Assembly: GCF_004402535.1 (NCBI RefSeq) | Contig: NZ_SOEY01000035.1 | Coordinates: forward strand, 1-38,731 | DNA from: Cryobacterium glaciale | GTDB taxonomy: Bacteria > Actinomycetota > Actinomycetes > Actinomycetales > Microbacteriaceae | DNA: 38,731 nucleotides | Direction of reading: 5' to 3' | Part shown: positions 38,437 through 38,731 of the stretch, in pieces | Layout of the letters: the number at the start of each line of letters is the position of its first letter | Position numbering within the stretch: position 1 is the first letter of the stretch | Program-made: the position numbers and the translations under genes | The notes under the pieces: generated by a model | What the model was told of the DNA's origin: nothing | Seen by the model: the letters and a program-made list of their open reading frames with translations, nothing else | Databases searched by the model: none

Positions 38437-38731
38437 GCGCCGTCGGCCAGCCCATCACGCACGCAACATCACCGGGGCGGCGAGCGCGCTCGCGCTCGTG
38501 GGCATGGTCGCCGGATTTCAGATCGGCGCGGCAGCCGATGAGGTGACGCTCGCCAACACCGGGAACGCACCGACCGGAGTCGCCGCCCCCGCGGTCGTTC
38601 CCGTGGCTGTCGACCCGGCGACCAGTGCACCGGCCGTGCCCGCTCCGGAGGCATCGGCGCCCATGGCCGCGCCCGCGGGCGCCGCTCCGGCTGCCGCCGC
38701 GCCCGCGCCGGAAGCAGCACCGGCGGCAGCC
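38429..38731 (+). CDS. Exported Ala/Pro-rich protein, partial (runs off the window)
   Basis: The first 101 codons are visible from the ATG at 38429. The start MTRRRRPAHHARNITGAASA is strongly basic, followed by a hydrophobic segment LALVGMVAGFQIGAAADEV that is a signal peptide or membrane anchor. Residues 40-101 are a low-complexity Ala/Pro/Val linker. The functional domain would lie beyond the end of the window. The start overlaps the stop of the Asp-rich protein by eight bases. In related bacteria FMN-binding exported proteins have a similar N-terminus, but nothing here proves that. Confidence 0.65.
   Translation, partial: MTRRRRPAHHARNITGAASALALVGMVAGFQIGAAADEVTLANTGNAPTGVAAPAVVPVAVDPATSAPAVPAPEASAPMAAPAGAAPAAAAPAPEAAPAAA

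Overview
The window is high-GC actinobacterial DNA, most likely a member of the Microbacteriaceae. The signs are the 32-residue Lys/Arg-rich ribosomal protein bS22, a menaquinone (not ubiquinone) pathway, system II cytochrome c biogenesis, a pair of small proteins of a type I associate with Microbacteriaceae (DUF7882-like), and frequent start codons placed 6-7 bases after a TAnnnT -10 element (leaderless transcripts). The family assignment is inference. No tRNA, rRNA or CRISPR array was seen.

Positions 1 to about 10,300 are a decayed mobile region. From left to right it holds the 3' end of an IS1595-type transposase, a broken acyl-CoA thioesterase, the tail of a possible recombinase, and a Xre/RES toxin-antitoxin pair whose toxin is frameshifted. 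A minus-strand operon of conjugation-type genes follows: a SCO6880-like protein cut off at its N-terminus, a VirB4-like ATPase, a frameshifted ParA/MinD-like ATPase, a VirD4/TraG-like coupling protein and a DUF4913-like protein. Next come an IS1380 transposase fragment that truncates that operon, two coupled unknown reading frames, a nucleotidyltransferase-like protein, and the last 66 codons of a photolyase-related protein. No complete integrase or relaxase is visible, so this looks like the remains of an integrative element or plasmid.

Positions 10,500 to 22,200 are ordinary chromosome: a MarR regulator, an orphan winged-helix regulator preceded by a small Cys-rich leader ORF, upp, tadA, a cation diffusion facilitator, proC, a chromosomal paralogue of the element's ParA-like protein with an altered P-loop, the KtrAB potassium system, an ArsR regulator, bS22, a glutaredoxin-like protein, a Dabb protein and a short archaeal-type aspartyl-tRNA synthetase. 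A hairpin and a 23-bp tandem repeat lie between the Dabb gene and aspS.

Positions 22,200 to 35,700 serve respiration. A phosphatase-TlpA-CcdA-ResB-CcsB cluster assembles c-type cytochromes. menC, menB, menE, menA and menD make menaquinone. A primary-type sigma factor with two small related proteins sits among the men genes. From 35,647 to the end there is a sensor kinase/response regulator pair, divergent from a secreted Asp-rich protein and the start of a second exported protein that runs off the window.

The most interesting items are the leaderless Cys-rich leader ORF before the winged-helix regulator, the pair of ParA-like proteins (one mobile with a normal P-loop, one chromosomal with an altered P-loop), the shared palindrome between ktrB and arsR, and the tandem DUF7882-like genes behind the sigma factor.
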